NCBI GenBank assembly: GCA_937877605.1 | Contig: CALFJA010000066.1 | Coordinates: forward strand, 1-61,395 | Direction: 5' to 3' | Source: an uncultured Prevotellaceae bacterium | GTDB lineage: Bacteria > Bacteroidota > Bacteroidia > Bacteroidales > Bacteroidaceae | Length of the DNA: 61,395 nt | Made by a program: the position numbers and the translations under genes | Shown: piece by piece, positions 6,153-15,791 of the stretch | Position numbering within the stretch: the stretch's first letter is position 1 | How the letters are laid out: every line of letters starts with the position of its first letter | Notes under the pieces: generated by a model | Database searches by the model: none | What the model saw: the letters and a program-made list of their open reading frames with translations, nothing else | Told to the model about the DNA's origin: nothing

Positions 6153-6899
6153 ATGGGATTACTTACAGGAAAGACTGCGCTGATAACCGGTGCAGCTCGC
6201 GGAATTGGCAAGGCCATCGCATTGAAGTTCGCCTCTGAAGGCGCAAATGTAGCATTCACCGACCTTGTCATCGACGAAAACGGTCAGGCCACCGAGGCAG
6301 AGATAGCCGCTTTTGGCGTGAAAGCCAAGGGATATGCCAGCAATGCAGCCAACTTTGCAGAGACAGAGGAAGTGGTTGCCAAGATAAAGGAAGAGTTCGG
6401 CAGCATTGACATTCTCGTGAACAATGCCGGAATCACGAAGGACGGCCTGATGCTTCGCATGAGCGAGCAACAGTGGGACGCCGTGATTGCCGTCAACCTG
6501 AAGAGCGCCTTCAACTTCATCCACGCCGTTACGCCCATCATGATGCGCCAGCGCGGCGGCTCCATCATCAACATGGCCAGCGTGGTAGGCGTGCACGGAA
6601 ACGCCGGACAGGCCAACTATGCTGCGTCGAAGGCAGGCCTCATAGCACTGGCCAAGTCGATGGCGCAGGAAATGGGACCCCGCGGCGTGCGTGCAAACGC
6701 CATTGCACCGGGATTCATCGACACCGCCATGACACAGGCGCTGCCCGAAGAAGTGCGCAAGGAGTGGTGCAACAAGATACCACTGCGCCGCGGCGGCACC
6801 GTCGACGACATTGCCAATGTGGCCACCTTCCTGGCCAGCGATATGTCAAGCTATGTCAGCGGACAGGTCATCCAGGTGGACGGCGGCATGAACATGTAA
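6153..6899 (+). CDS. fabG: 3-oxoacyl-[acyl-carrier-protein] reductase FabG
   Basis: 248 residues, a classical short-chain dehydrogenase. It has the Rossmann glycine motif TGAARGIG near residue 12, NNAG near 88, the catalytic Ser in NMASVVG and YAASK near 152, and the C-terminal VSGQVIQVDGGMNM typical of FabG. It reduces 3-oxoacyl-ACP with NADPH in fatty-acid elongation in the cytoplasm. The leader is A-rich with no Shine-Dalgarno sequence, normal for this phylum. It follows the TetR gene and precedes the pseudouridine synthase by 19 nt. Confidence 0.93.
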   Translation: MGLLTGKTALITGAARGIGKAIALKFASEGANVAFTDLVIDENGQATEAEIAAFGVKAKGYASNAANFAETEEVVAKIKEEFGSIDILVNNAGITKDGLMLRMSEQQWDAVIAVNLKSAFNFIHAVTPIMMRQRGGSIINMASVVGVHGNAGQANYAASKAGLIALAKSMAQEMGPRGVRANAIAPGFIDTAMTQALPEEVRKEWCNKIPLRRGGTVDDIANVATFLASDMSSYVSGQVIQVDGGMNM

Positions 6900-6918
6900 C
6901 CATCACACTGGCCAAGGC

Positions 6919-7587
6919 ATGCAAGTCGTCTACGAGGACAACCATCTGATTATTGTTTCGAAGGCGAGCGGGGAGATTGTCCAGGGCGACAAGACCGGCG
7001 ACGAGCCCCTGTCGGAAAAGGTGAAGCAATACATCAAGGACAAGTACGCCAAGCCCGGGGCCGTGTTCCTGGGCGTGGTGCATCGTCTGGACCGTCCGGT
7101 GTGGGGACTTGTGGTCTTTGCCCGTACCTCGAAAGCCTTGGAACGGCTGAACCGGATGTTTGCCAACGGGCAGGTTCACAAGACCTATTGGGCCATCACC
7201 GCCGGACGCCCTGAACGGGAAGAAGGCGAACTGGTGCACTGGCTCACCCGCAACGAACAGCAAAACAAGAGCTATGCCCACGACAGGGAAGTGCCCCGCT
7301 CGAAGAAGGCTGTGCTCCGCTATCGACTGCTGGCCACCTCCGAACGCTATAACCTCCTGGAAGTGACGCTGCTCACGGGCCGCCACCATCAGATACGCTG
7401 CCAGCTGGCGGCCATGGGATGCCCCATCCGCGGCGACCTGAAATACGGTGCCAGGCGCAGTCTGCCCGACGGTGGCATCTCACTGCTCTCGAGGCACATC
7501 TCGTTCGAGCATCCCGTCTCGCACGAGCAGGTAAGCGTGGAAGCCCCCTTGCCCCCGGAAAGGGGATGGGAGCTATTCTCACCATAA
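6919..7587 (+). CDS. RluA family pseudouridine synthase
   Basis: 222 residues, catalytic domain only, without the S4 RNA-binding domain of RluC/RluD. The RluA signature is HRLDRPVWGLVVFARTSKA with the catalytic Asp at residue 58, and later LLTGRHHQIRCQLA. It isomerises uridine in rRNA or tRNA. The target position cannot be told from sequence. It lies 19 nt after fabG and 41 nt before tamB, so it is probably cotranscribed. Confidence 0.9.
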   Translation: MQVVYEDNHLIIVSKASGEIVQGDKTGDEPLSEKVKQYIKDKYAKPGAVFLGVVHRLDRPVWGLVVFARTSKALERLNRMFANGQVHKTYWAITAGRPEREEGELVHWLTRNEQQNKSYAHDREVPRSKKAVLRYRLLATSERYNLLEVTLLTGRHHQIRCQLAAMGCPIRGDLKYGARRSLPDGGISLLSRHISFEHPVSHEQVSVEAPLPPERGWELFSP

Positions 7588-7628
7588 CGATATAGAATGA
7601 ACGGTTGTACTGTTAGCGACGAAAGCCG

Positions 7629-10600
7629 ATGAAGAAAATCATGAAGTGGTGCGGCGGAGCCCTCCTTTCGGTCACCCTGCTCTGCGCCATTCCCGTGGCA
7701 TTGCTCTACTTCCCGCCCTTCCAGCAGTGGGCGGCGAAGAAGGCTGCGGCCTACGCTTCGGAGCAGACAGGGATGGACATCAGTGTCGACCGCGTCAGAC
7801 TGAAGTTTCCCCTCCGCCTTTCATTGCAAGGCGTGAAGGCCGTCAAGCGACAGCCACCCGCACAGCGAGACACCATTGCCGACATCGGAGAGGTCGTGGC
7901 AGATGTACAGCTGTTGCCATTGCTGAAGAAAAAGGTGGAAATTGACCAACTCGACTTCAACAATGCCAAGATAAACACCGACAATTTTATAAAGAACGCG
8001 CGCGTGAAAGGCTCCATCGGCCGGCTGTCGATGGCCAGTCACGGCATAGACCTCCGTCAGCAGACCCTCCGGCTGGACCAGGCCACACTGCAACAGGCAA
8101 ACCTCAGTGTCGAATTGAGCGACACCGCTGCCGTGGATACCACAAAGAGCGATACGAGATGGAAAATACACACCGACAAACTTCAGGTGAAAGACTCGAA
8201 GGTGAAGGTGGCACTGGCCGACAACGAGACCCTCGTAAAGGCCGACATCAAGACAGCTGCAGCCGAGAACGGCGACTTCGACCTGGGCAGCGGCGACTAC
8301 AAACTGGAGCAACTCACCCTGGAAGACTCGACGGTGAGCTACGACAAAAAGTCGGCGCCCCATACCGACGGGCTGGATACCAACCACCTGGCCCTCGACA
8401 AGGTGAACCTCAAGGCCAGCAACATCCATTACAAGGAACCGCGGCTGGACATGAAACTCGAAAACCTGTCGTTCCATGAGAAGAGCGGGGCAGAGGTGAA
8501 GTCGCTCTCGGGTGATGTCACCGTGAACAACGGAAAGGCTCACCTGTCTGGCGTTAGGCTGGAAACATCCGAGTCGACCCTGCAGACCGACCTCGACCTT
8601 GATCTCAATACCTTCGATGCCACCACACCGGGCCAGTTGGACAGCCATATCCACGGCAAGGTGGGCAAGAACGACCTCATGCGTTTCCTCAACGGGTTGC
8701 CCAAAGGATTCCGTCAGCAGTGGCCAGACCAGCCGCTCGCGCTTGACGGCCGCCTCAGCGGCAACCTGCAACACCTTACCCTGCACGACATGCACGCCGT
8801 GCTGCCGGGCAGCTTTGACGCCACGCTCAACGGATTTGTACAGAATCTGGACAACAGTGCCCCCCTCAAGGCCGATGTCAGGTTCGATGTGAAAGGGCAA
8901 AACCTCGATTTTGCCAACCAACTGCTCGACGCTGATACCCGTCGGGAGTTCCGCATTCCCCGCAGTCTGGCGGCAAAGGGACGGCTGCAGATGGACGGAA
9001 GCTGCTACAATGTCGATCTCAATGCCCAGCAAAGTGGGGGAACACTGCAGGGAAATGTGAAGTATTGCGAACAGCGCCCCACCTATTCGGTCAATCTCAC
9101 GGGTCGCCAGTTCCCCCTTCAGCACTTCCTTCCCAACATGAACCTCAGCCGCTTCACCGGCCATGTGAAGGCGCACGGAGCCGGACTGGACTTCCTATCC
9201 TCACGGACCACCCTGGAGGCAACCGCAGAGATACGGCAACTGCAATACGACGGTTACCTGCTGGATAATTCAAAGGTGGTTGCCAACATGAAGAACGGAT
9301 GGCTCGATGCTGCCATCAACATGGAAAACGCATTGGCACACGGTACTGTTCAAGCACGGGTAAAGGTTAATGATAAACAGCTGGACGCCACATTGTTATG
9401 CGATTTGACTCGACTTGATTTTAAGCGTCTTGGAGTCGTCGACAATCCGCTGGTTGCCAATCTTTGCGGCACGGCTGACATACAGTCAGACTTGAACAAT
9501 CATCACCACATCGTAGGCAATTTCGAGGATCTCACCCTATGGGAAGGCAATGATGTCTACCGGCCGGAACACATCGGTTTCGACATCAACCTGCAACCGA
9601 GACTCACACAGGCAAATGTCGATTGTGCCGACTTCCACCTTGACTTCCGTGCCGGTGAAGGCTATGAACGCCTGATGGCGGTGGGTAGCCGGTTGGGTGA
9701 TGAGTTGAAGAAGCAATATAAGGCCAAGCAGATTGACCAGCAGGCTCTGCGCAGGATGCTGCCCGATGCCACGCTGAACCTCAGGAGCGGCAGCGATAAT
9801 TTCATGATGAAGATGCTCGGAAAGTATGGTTATCAGGCGCGGAAACTAGACTGCCAGCTCGTATCTTCCGCCAATGACGGGCTGAACGGCTACCTCAAGG
9901 TCGACACGCTCACGACTGAAGGGATGCAGTTGGACCGCATACGCCTTGCACTCACCTCCGACAGTGACCAGATAAGCTACGAGGGACAAATTAAAAACTA
10001 CAAGGGCAATCCGCAATATGCTTTCAACGCCCTGCTGAACGGCTCCTTCCACGAGAAGGGTGCCTACCTGAGCACACAGATTTTCGACGAGAACGACAAA
10101 CTTGGAGTCCAACTTGGGCTGAACGGACAGATGGAAGAGGGTGGCATCCGGATTACTCCTTATGGCGAAGACCCCATACTCGGCTACAAACAGTTCCACA
10201 ACGGCCAGTCGAACTATGTATTCCTGGGCGAGGACCAGCGTTTGTCGGCCAATGTGCTGCTCAGGGCCGATGATGGAACTGGTGTGCAGGTATACACCAA
10301 CGACGACAACGAGGAAGCCCTGCAGGACATTACCGTCTCGCTGAACCGCTTTGATTTGGAAAAAGTCCTGTCCGTAATACCCTACACACCAAGCGTTTCC
10401 GGGCAGATGAATGGCGACTTCCACCTGATAAAAACCGAGAAGGAACTCTCCGTTGCATCCGATATCGACTTCCGCAATCTTGTCTACGAGCATGTGCCGA
10501 TGGGTAACTTGAACACCGAGTTCGTCTATATTCCGAAGCCGGACGGGTCGCATTATGTCGACGGTTACCTCTACAGCGAGGGTAGGGAAGTGGCATCGAT

Positions 10601-12269
10601 TGTCGGTTCCTACCGCTCCGGCACGGCAGCAGCCTCCGACCATCTCGATGCAAAACTCAAGTTGGACCGCACCCCCATGTCGATGATCAATGGGTTCATT
10701 GACAATCAGGTGCTGGGATTCGAGGGCTTTGCTACCGGAAACATGTCGGTGGTGGGCTCGCTGGAACGCCCCGATGTCGACGGTGTGCTCCAGTTGGATT
10801 CTGCCTACCTTGTAAGTGAGCCCTACGGCATCCGTATGCGGTTCACGGAAGACCCCATCAAGGTGGAGGACAGCCACATCGTGTTCGACAATTTCAATAT
10901 GTACGGCTATAACGACAGTCCGCTCCGGCTGAATGGGACGCTCGATTTCTCCAACATTCAGCGCATGTCGATGGATGTCCGTATGGTGGCCCGCAACTTC
11001 CTGCTTGTCAATTCAAAGGAGACCGAGCGGTCGGAAGCCTACGGAAAAGCCTATGTCAACCTGTTTGCCACGCTCAGGGGACAGCTTAGTCAGCTGAACA
11101 TGCGTGGCCGGCTCGATGTGCTGGGCACCACCGACCTGGGCTATATCCTGCGCGACAGCCCACTTTCCACCAGCAACCAGCTGGAAGAGTTGGTCCAGTT
11201 CGTCAATCTCAGCGACACCACCCACCAAGTGGTCAGTCGACCGCCGCTGGTTGGATTCAACATGGACCTCTCGGTGAAGATCGACGAAGGGGCACATGTG
11301 GAGTGTGCGCTCAATCCCGACCATTCGAACTACATCGATGTGATTGGCGGCGGCGACCTGCGCTTGCAATATAATCCCGTCGACGACTTCCGCCTTACCG
11401 GCCGCTACACCCTTTCGAGTGGTGAGATGAAATACTCGCTGCCCATCATTCCGCTGAAGACCTTCACCATCCAGGACGACAGTTACATTGAATTCAGCGG
11501 CGATCCGATGAACCCCACGCTGAACATTACCGCCACCGAGCGCACCAAGTCCAATGTGAGCGACGACAGCGGTCACGGCCGTACGGTTGTGTTCGACTGC
11601 GGCGTGGTCATGACCAAGACGCTGAACGACATGGGACTGGAATTCATCGTCAATGCACCTGAGGACCTGACGGTCAACAACCAGTTGGCAATGATGAGCA
11701 AGGAGGAGCGCGGGAAGATTGCCGTGACCATGCTGACAACAGGCATGTACCTTGCCGACGGCAACACGAGTGGGTTCACCATGAACGCCGCCCTCAGTGC
11801 ATTCCTGCAGAGTCAGATAAACAACATTGCCGGCAATGCCCTCCGCACGCTCGACTTCAGTTTCGGTGTGGACAACTCAACCTCTGCCAGCGGCAGCCTG
11901 CAGACCGACTATTCGTTCAAGTTTGCCAAGCGTTTCTGGAACAACCGGCTCAATGTCCAGGTCGGCGGCAAGGTGTCTACCGGCTCGGAGGTGGAGAGCC
12001 AGAACCAGAATCTGTTCAACAATGTCATTTTGGAGTATCGTCTGAACAATGCGGCCAGCAAGTATGTCAAACTGTTTTATGAGCGCGACCGCTACGACTG
12101 GCTGGAAGGCAATGTGGGCGAGTATGGTGCAGGTTTCGTATGGAAGCGGAAGGTGGAACATTTCAAGGACCTGTTCCGTTTCAAGGAGAAGCCCATGACC
12201 ATGCCACGCCCTGAGAAGAGAGATTCCGTAAAGCCCGATACGATAAAAGTACAGCCCAATGAACCATAA
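7629..12269 (+). CDS. tamB: TamB-like translocation/assembly protein (DUF490)
   Basis: 1546 residues. One N-terminal membrane anchor (about 7-27) is followed by the AsmA-like start DRVRLKFPLRLSLQGV and a very long stretch of beta-strand-rich repeats. The C-terminal DUF490 domain (about 1100-1470) contains GRYTLSSGEMKYSLPIIP and SYIEFSGDPMNPTLNITATE, typical of TamB. Such proteins form a groove spanning the periplasm from inner to outer membrane and are implicated in lipid transport or outer-membrane protein assembly. Its last 11 bases overlap the lipoprotein barrel gene, so the two are translationally coupled as a TamB-TamL pair. Confidence 0.92.
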   Translation: MKKIMKWCGGALLSVTLLCAIPVALLYFPPFQQWAAKKAAAYASEQTGMDISVDRVRLKFPLRLSLQGVKAVKRQPPAQRDTIADIGEVVADVQLLPLLKKKVEIDQLDFNNAKINTDNFIKNARVKGSIGRLSMASHGIDLRQQTLRLDQATLQQANLSVELSDTAAVDTTKSDTRWKIHTDKLQVKDSKVKVALADNETLVKADIKTAAAENGDFDLGSGDYKLEQLTLEDSTVSYDKKSAPHTDGLDTNHLALDKVNLKASNIHYKEPRLDMKLENLSFHEKSGAEVKSLSGDVTVNNGKAHLSGVRLETSESTLQTDLDLDLNTFDATTPGQLDSHIHGKVGKNDLMRFLNGLPKGFRQQWPDQPLALDGRLSGNLQHLTLHDMHAVLPGSFDATLNGFVQNLDNSAPLKADVRFDVKGQNLDFANQLLDADTRREFRIPRSLAAKGRLQMDGSCYNVDLNAQQSGGTLQGNVKYCEQRPTYSVNLTGRQFPLQHFLPNMNLSRFTGHVKAHGAGLDFLSSRTTLEATAEIRQLQYDGYLLDNSKVVANMKNGWLDAAINMENALAHGTVQARVKVNDKQLDATLLCDLTRLDFKRLGVVDNPLVANLCGTADIQSDLNNHHHIVGNFEDLTLWEGNDVYRPEHIGFDINLQPRLTQANVDCADFHLDFRAGEGYERLMAVGSRLGDELKKQYKAKQIDQQALRRMLPDATLNLRSGSDNFMMKMLGKYGYQARKLDCQLVSSANDGLNGYLKVDTLTTEGMQLDRIRLALTSDSDQISYEGQIKNYKGNPQYAFNALLNGSFHEKGAYLSTQIFDENDKLGVQLGLNGQMEEGGIRITPYGEDPILGYKQFHNGQSNYVFLGEDQRLSANVLLRADDGTGVQVYTNDDNEEALQDITVSLNRFDLEKVLSVIPYTPSVSGQMNGDFHLIKTEKELSVASDIDFRNLVYEHVPMGNLNTEFVYIPKPDGSHYVDGYLYSEGREVASIVGSYRSGTAAASDHLDAKLKLDRTPMSMINGFIDNQVLGFEGFATGNMSVVGSLERPDVDGVLQLDSAYLVSEPYGIRMRFTEDPIKVEDSHIVFDNFNMYGYNDSPLRLNGTLDFSNIQRMSMDVRMVARNFLLVNSKETERSEAYGKAYVNLFATLRGQLSQLNMRGRLDVLGTTDLGYILRDSPLSTSNQLEELVQFVNLSDTTHQVVSRPPLVGFNMDLSVKIDEGAHVECALNPDHSNYIDVIGGGDLRLQYNPVDDFRLTGRYTLSSGEMKYSLPIIPLKTFTIQDDSYIEFSGDPMNPTLNITATERTKSNVSDDSGHGRTVVFDCGVVMTKTLNDMGLEFIVNAPEDLTVNNQLAMMSKEERGKIAVTMLTTGMYLADGNTSGFTMNAALSAFLQSQINNIAGNALRTLDFSFGVDNSTSASGSLQTDYSFKFAKRFWNNRLNVQVGGKVSTGSEVESQNQNLFNNVILEYRLNNAASKYVKLFYERDRYDWLEGNVGEYGAGFVWKRKVEHFKDLFRFKEKPMTMPRPEKRDSVKPDTIKVQPNEP

Positions 12270-14574
12270 CCATCCATACCGTTTTCTCTCCCTGCTGTCA
12301 GGCTTGATGCTGTTGCTGTCGGCCTGTTCGTCGGTCAGCCAAGTGCCCGACGGCGACAAGTTGTATGCCGGTCTGAAGCCGATTAAGTACGAGAACTACG
12401 AAGCCAACGACCATGCCACTGCCACGAAGGAGGAAGTGGAGGCCTCGGTGGCGGCTCCTCCCAACGGCTCCCTGTTCGGCAGTTCCTACTACCGCAGTCC
12501 TTTCCCCATGCGTCTTTGGATATGGAATGCCTTTGCCGGTTCCGAAAGTGGCGTGGGCAAGTGGCTGAAGAAGTCGTTCGGCAAGGCTCCCGTCCTGATG
12601 AGTCAGGTAAATCCCAGCCTGCGCAGTTCCATTGCCCGTGAGGTTTTGCTGGAGAACGGCTATTTCCGCGGCTCGGTGACGCACGAGGAGGTGGCACTGT
12701 CGAATCCGAAGAAGGGAAAGATTGCCTACACCGTGGACATGGGACACCTCTTCACGCTGGATTCCATCGCCTACGATAACTTCCCCGCCGAGGCCGACAG
12801 CCTGATCCGCACTTCGCTTGCCGAGAGTAAGCTGCACCGCGGCGACGGTTTCTCCGTGTCGGCATTGGATGCCGAGCGCAAGCGTGTCAGCCTCCTGCTA
12901 CGCAACAACGGCTATTACTATTACCAGCCCTCCTACGCTTCCTACCTTGCCGACACGCTGGCAGTGGACGGGAAGGTGCAGCTTCGGCTCCAGATGGCCA
13001 ACGATGTGCCGCGGCAGGCATTGCAGCGATGGTACATAGGCAAGGTGGATGTCAATTTCCGCAAGCGGATGATGGAACCGCTGAACGATTCTCTGAAGCG
13101 CCGGCGGTTCATCATTCACTACAACGGGCGCCGTTCGCCCATCCGTCCCAGGGTTGTCATGCGCGATGTCAAACTCCGCAGCGGGCAACTCTACAGCTAT
13201 GAGAATTACCTGCAGTCGGTCAACAAACTGACTTCCAACGGGTTGTTCAGCATGGTCGACTTCACCTTTACGCCGCGTGATACCGTCGGTGCTTCCGACA
13301 CGCTCGACCTGCGGTTGAACTGTGTCTTCGACAAGCCCTACGACTTCTATGTTGAAACCAATGTGAAGGGGAAGACCAGCGGCCGTCTAGGCCCGGGACT
13401 GGTGGTGGGCTTCTCAAAGCGCAACGCCTTCCGGGGCGGTGAGAAACTGGATGTGAACCTGTGGGGTTCGTATGAATGGCAGATAGCCCACAAGCAGCAG
13501 ACGGAGAGTTCCAAGCTGAACTCCTATGAGTACGGTCTGGATGCCTCCGTGGAGTATCCGCGACTCGTGTTGCCCGGATTCCGCATCCGCCGCCGGTTCT
13601 TCACCACGCCGACCACCACGCTGCGGGCCTCGTTCGATGTCATCAACCGTGCCCGCTATTTCAAGCGCCATGTGGTGTCGGGCGAATGGACTTACAAGTT
13701 CCAGCTCTCGGCAAAGTCGCTCCACGAGTTCACACCGCTTTCCATACAGTATGACTACATGCAACGCACCACCGCAGAGTTCGACCGTCTGCTGCTGGAG
13801 AATCCCTATCTGAGCGTAAGCATGCGCGACCAGTTCATCCCCAAGATGCGTTACACCTACACGCGCACCAGTCCAGCCACCTACCGCAATCCCATCTTCT
13901 GGCAGACGACGGTGAGCGAGGCGGGCAACATCCTCTCGCTGGGCTATATGGTGGCTGGCAAGAAGTGGTCGGAACGGGACAAGACCATGTTCAAGAACGC
14001 CTATGCGCAGTTCTTCAAGATAGAGTCCGACTTCCGCAAGACATGGACGCTTACCGAGAAATCGCAGCTGGTGGGTCACCTTGCCGTGGGTTTCCTCTTT
14101 TCTTATGGGAACTCCACTGCCGCACCTTACAACGAACAGTTCTATGTGGGTGGTGCCAACAGCATCCGTGCGTTCACCATCCGCTCCATCGGGCCGGGTG
14201 CCTATGTCGCTCCCAACACGCAGTTGTCGTACATGGACCAGACGGGCGACATGAAATTGCTGGGCAACCTTGAGTACCGCTTCCCGCTGTGGGGCAGCCT
14301 CTACGGTGCGCTCTTTGCCGACGCGGGCAATGTCTGGGCCCTGCATTCCAACGACTATCGTACCGCTGCCAAGTTCAAGATGGGCAACCTCCTTGACGAG
14401 ACGGCCACGGCAACGGGCTTCGGCCTGCGCTACGACCTCGGCTACTTCGTCATCCGGGTGGACTGGGGTTTCGGGCTCCATGTTCCGTACGAGACCACCA
14501 AGTCGGGCTATTTCAACATTCCCTCGTTCCACGATGCGCAGAGCATTCACTTGGCTGTGGGGTACCCCTTCTGA
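12259..14574 (+). CDS. tamL: TamA/BamA-type outer membrane barrel lipoprotein (TamL-like)
   Basis: 771 residues. The lipoprotein signal ends at the lipobox LLSAC with Cys23. POTRA-like segments follow to about residue 360, then an Omp85 barrel with the late QFYVGGANSIRAFTIRSIGPG motif and a C-terminal strand ending in YPF. A lipidated Omp85 next to TamB is the arrangement called TamL in Bacteroidota. I infer it is the outer-membrane partner of the preceding protein. The start overlaps tamB by 11 bp. The symbol rests on synteny and architecture. Confidence 0.88.
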   Translation: MNHNHPYRFLSLLSGLMLLLSACSSVSQVPDGDKLYAGLKPIKYENYEANDHATATKEEVEASVAAPPNGSLFGSSYYRSPFPMRLWIWNAFAGSESGVGKWLKKSFGKAPVLMSQVNPSLRSSIAREVLLENGYFRGSVTHEEVALSNPKKGKIAYTVDMGHLFTLDSIAYDNFPAEADSLIRTSLAESKLHRGDGFSVSALDAERKRVSLLLRNNGYYYYQPSYASYLADTLAVDGKVQLRLQMANDVPRQALQRWYIGKVDVNFRKRMMEPLNDSLKRRRFIIHYNGRRSPIRPRVVMRDVKLRSGQLYSYENYLQSVNKLTSNGLFSMVDFTFTPRDTVGASDTLDLRLNCVFDKPYDFYVETNVKGKTSGRLGPGLVVGFSKRNAFRGGEKLDVNLWGSYEWQIAHKQQTESSKLNSYEYGLDASVEYPRLVLPGFRIRRRFFTTPTTTLRASFDVINRARYFKRHVVSGEWTYKFQLSAKSLHEFTPLSIQYDYMQRTTAEFDRLLLENPYLSVSMRDQFIPKMRYTYTRTSPATYRNPIFWQTTVSEAGNILSLGYMVAGKKWSERDKTMFKNAYAQFFKIESDFRKTWTLTEKSQLVGHLAVGFLFSYGNSTAAPYNEQFYVGGANSIRAFTIRSIGPGAYVAPNTQLSYMDQTGDMKLLGNLEYRFPLWGSLYGALFADAGNVWALHSNDYRTAAKFKMGNLLDETATATGFGLRYDLGYFVIRVDWGFGLHVPYETTKSGYFNIPSFHDAQSIHLAVGYPF

Positions 14575-14580
14575 TGGACA

Positions 14581-14605
14581 ATGACCAATGACCAATAACC
14601 AATAA
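14581..14605. repeat. (GACCAAT/AACCAAT)n heptamer repeat before the nucleotidyltransferase gene
   Basis: ATGACCAATGACCAATAACC followed by AATAA. Same 7-bp motif as at 2975-3003 and 3155-3178. Confidence 0.5.
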
Positions 14606-14637
14606 ACATTAACTAATAAACAATCAACTAACAGCGT

Positions 14638-15549
14638 ATGAAACCAACATTATTTCTCTTAGCAGCCGGCATGGGCAGCCGCTACGGCGGTTTGAAGCAG
14701 CTCGACGCACTGGGCCCCAACGGCGAGACCATCATGGACTATTCAATCTACGATGCCATACAGGCCGGCTTCGGCAAGGTGGTATGGGTCATCCGGAAGG
14801 ACTTCGAGGAGCAGTTCCGCACGCAGATCCTGTCGAAGTATGAGGACAAAATTCCCTGCGAACTGGTGTTCCAGGGCCTGGATGCCCTTCCAGAGGGGTT
14901 CAGCGTTCCCGAGGGCCGCGTGAAGCCGTGGGGTACCAACCACGCCGTGCTCATGGGCAAGGATGCCATCAAGGAGCCGTTCTGCGTCATCAACTGCGAT
15001 GATTTCTACAACCGCGATGCCTTTATGGTCATCGGCAAGTTCCTCTCCGACTTGCCCGAAGGTGCCAGAAACCAGTATGCCATGGTCGGTTTCCGCGTGG
15101 GCAACACGTTGAGCGAGAACGGAACCGTGGCCCGTGGCATCTGCTCGACCGACGCCGAAGGCCATCTCACCACCGTGGTGGAACGCACCGAAATCAAGCG
15201 TGTGGAAGGTTCCGTGTGCTACAAGGACGAACAGGGTGAGTGGGTGGCAGTGCCCGACAACACACCTGTGTCCATGAACATGTGGGGCTTCACCCCCGAC
15301 TACTTCGAGCACAGCGAAGCTTACTTCCGCGAGTTCCTCTCCGACGAGAAGAACATGCAGAACCTCAAGGCCGAGTTCTTCATCCCGTTGATGGTGAACA
15401 AACTCATCAACGAGCAGACTGCCACCGTCAAGGTGCTCGACACCACCTCCAAATGGTTCGGCGTGACCTACGCTGCCGACCGCGAAGCCACCGTGGCACG
15501 CATCCAACAACTGGTGGACGAAGGCGTCTATCCGGCCAAACTCTTCTAA
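14638..15549 (+). CDS. NTP-transferase (nucleotidyltransferase) family protein
   Basis: 303 residues, GT-A-like nucleotidyltransferase. It starts with FLLAAGMGSRYGGLKQLDALG, the GxGxR nucleotide loop, and has NCDDFYNRDAF around residue 119 with the metal-binding Asp pair. The family makes NDP-sugars or CDP-activated alcohols from a phosphorylated substrate. It follows tamL by 63 nt and is followed by a palindromic element, so it is probably the last gene of that operon or a separate unit. No partner sugar gene is adjacent. Substrate unknown. Confidence 0.82.
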   Translation: MKPTLFLLAAGMGSRYGGLKQLDALGPNGETIMDYSIYDAIQAGFGKVVWVIRKDFEEQFRTQILSKYEDKIPCELVFQGLDALPEGFSVPEGRVKPWGTNHAVLMGKDAIKEPFCVINCDDFYNRDAFMVIGKFLSDLPEGARNQYAMVGFRVGNTLSENGTVARGICSTDAEGHLTTVVERTEIKRVEGSVCYKDEQGEWVAVPDNTPVSMNMWGFTPDYFEHSEAYFREFLSDEKNMQNLKAEFFIPLMVNKLINEQTATVKVLDTTSKWFGVTYAADREATVARIQQLVDEGVYPAKLF

Positions 15550-15585
15550 CACGGAACCCCTTTTGAACAGGGACTTTCCGACCCG

Positions 15586-15680
15586 TTTTGCAACTGAGCC
15601 CCAAACGCATTCCGTTTGGGGCTCTTTCGTCGTCCGTTTGGGCGGCAGTTGCACCGCGTTTGGAGCCAAAACGGAAAACG
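15586..15680. repeat. paired-hairpin intergenic element (CAAACG-CGTTTG family), copy 2
   Basis: The core is a perfect 12-bp stem, GAGCCCCAAACG (15596-15607), loop CATTC, CGTTTGGGGCTC (15613-15624). Outer partners are GCAACTG (15590-15596) with CAGTTGC (15646-15652), and CCGTTTTG with CAAAACGG further out. The loop CATTC is identical to copy 1. Confidence 0.8.
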
Positions 15681-15729
15681 GGTGTTGAACCGTCATTTTT
15701 CAGATGGCGGAAACAAATCGTAAGGAAGG

Positions 15730-15761
15730 TTTGCAGGCGACATCGTTTTTTTGTATTTTCG
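15730..15761 (+). promoter_or_regulatory. promoter of the nrnA-like gene (TTTG-N20-TATTTTCG)
   Basis: TTTG at 15730-15733 and TATTTTCG at 15754-15761. The -7 box ends TTCG where the consensus is TTTG, as do several others in this window. Confidence 0.6.
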
Positions 15762-15791
15762 CACTTAAAATGAGTTGTTGAATGAAATGAT

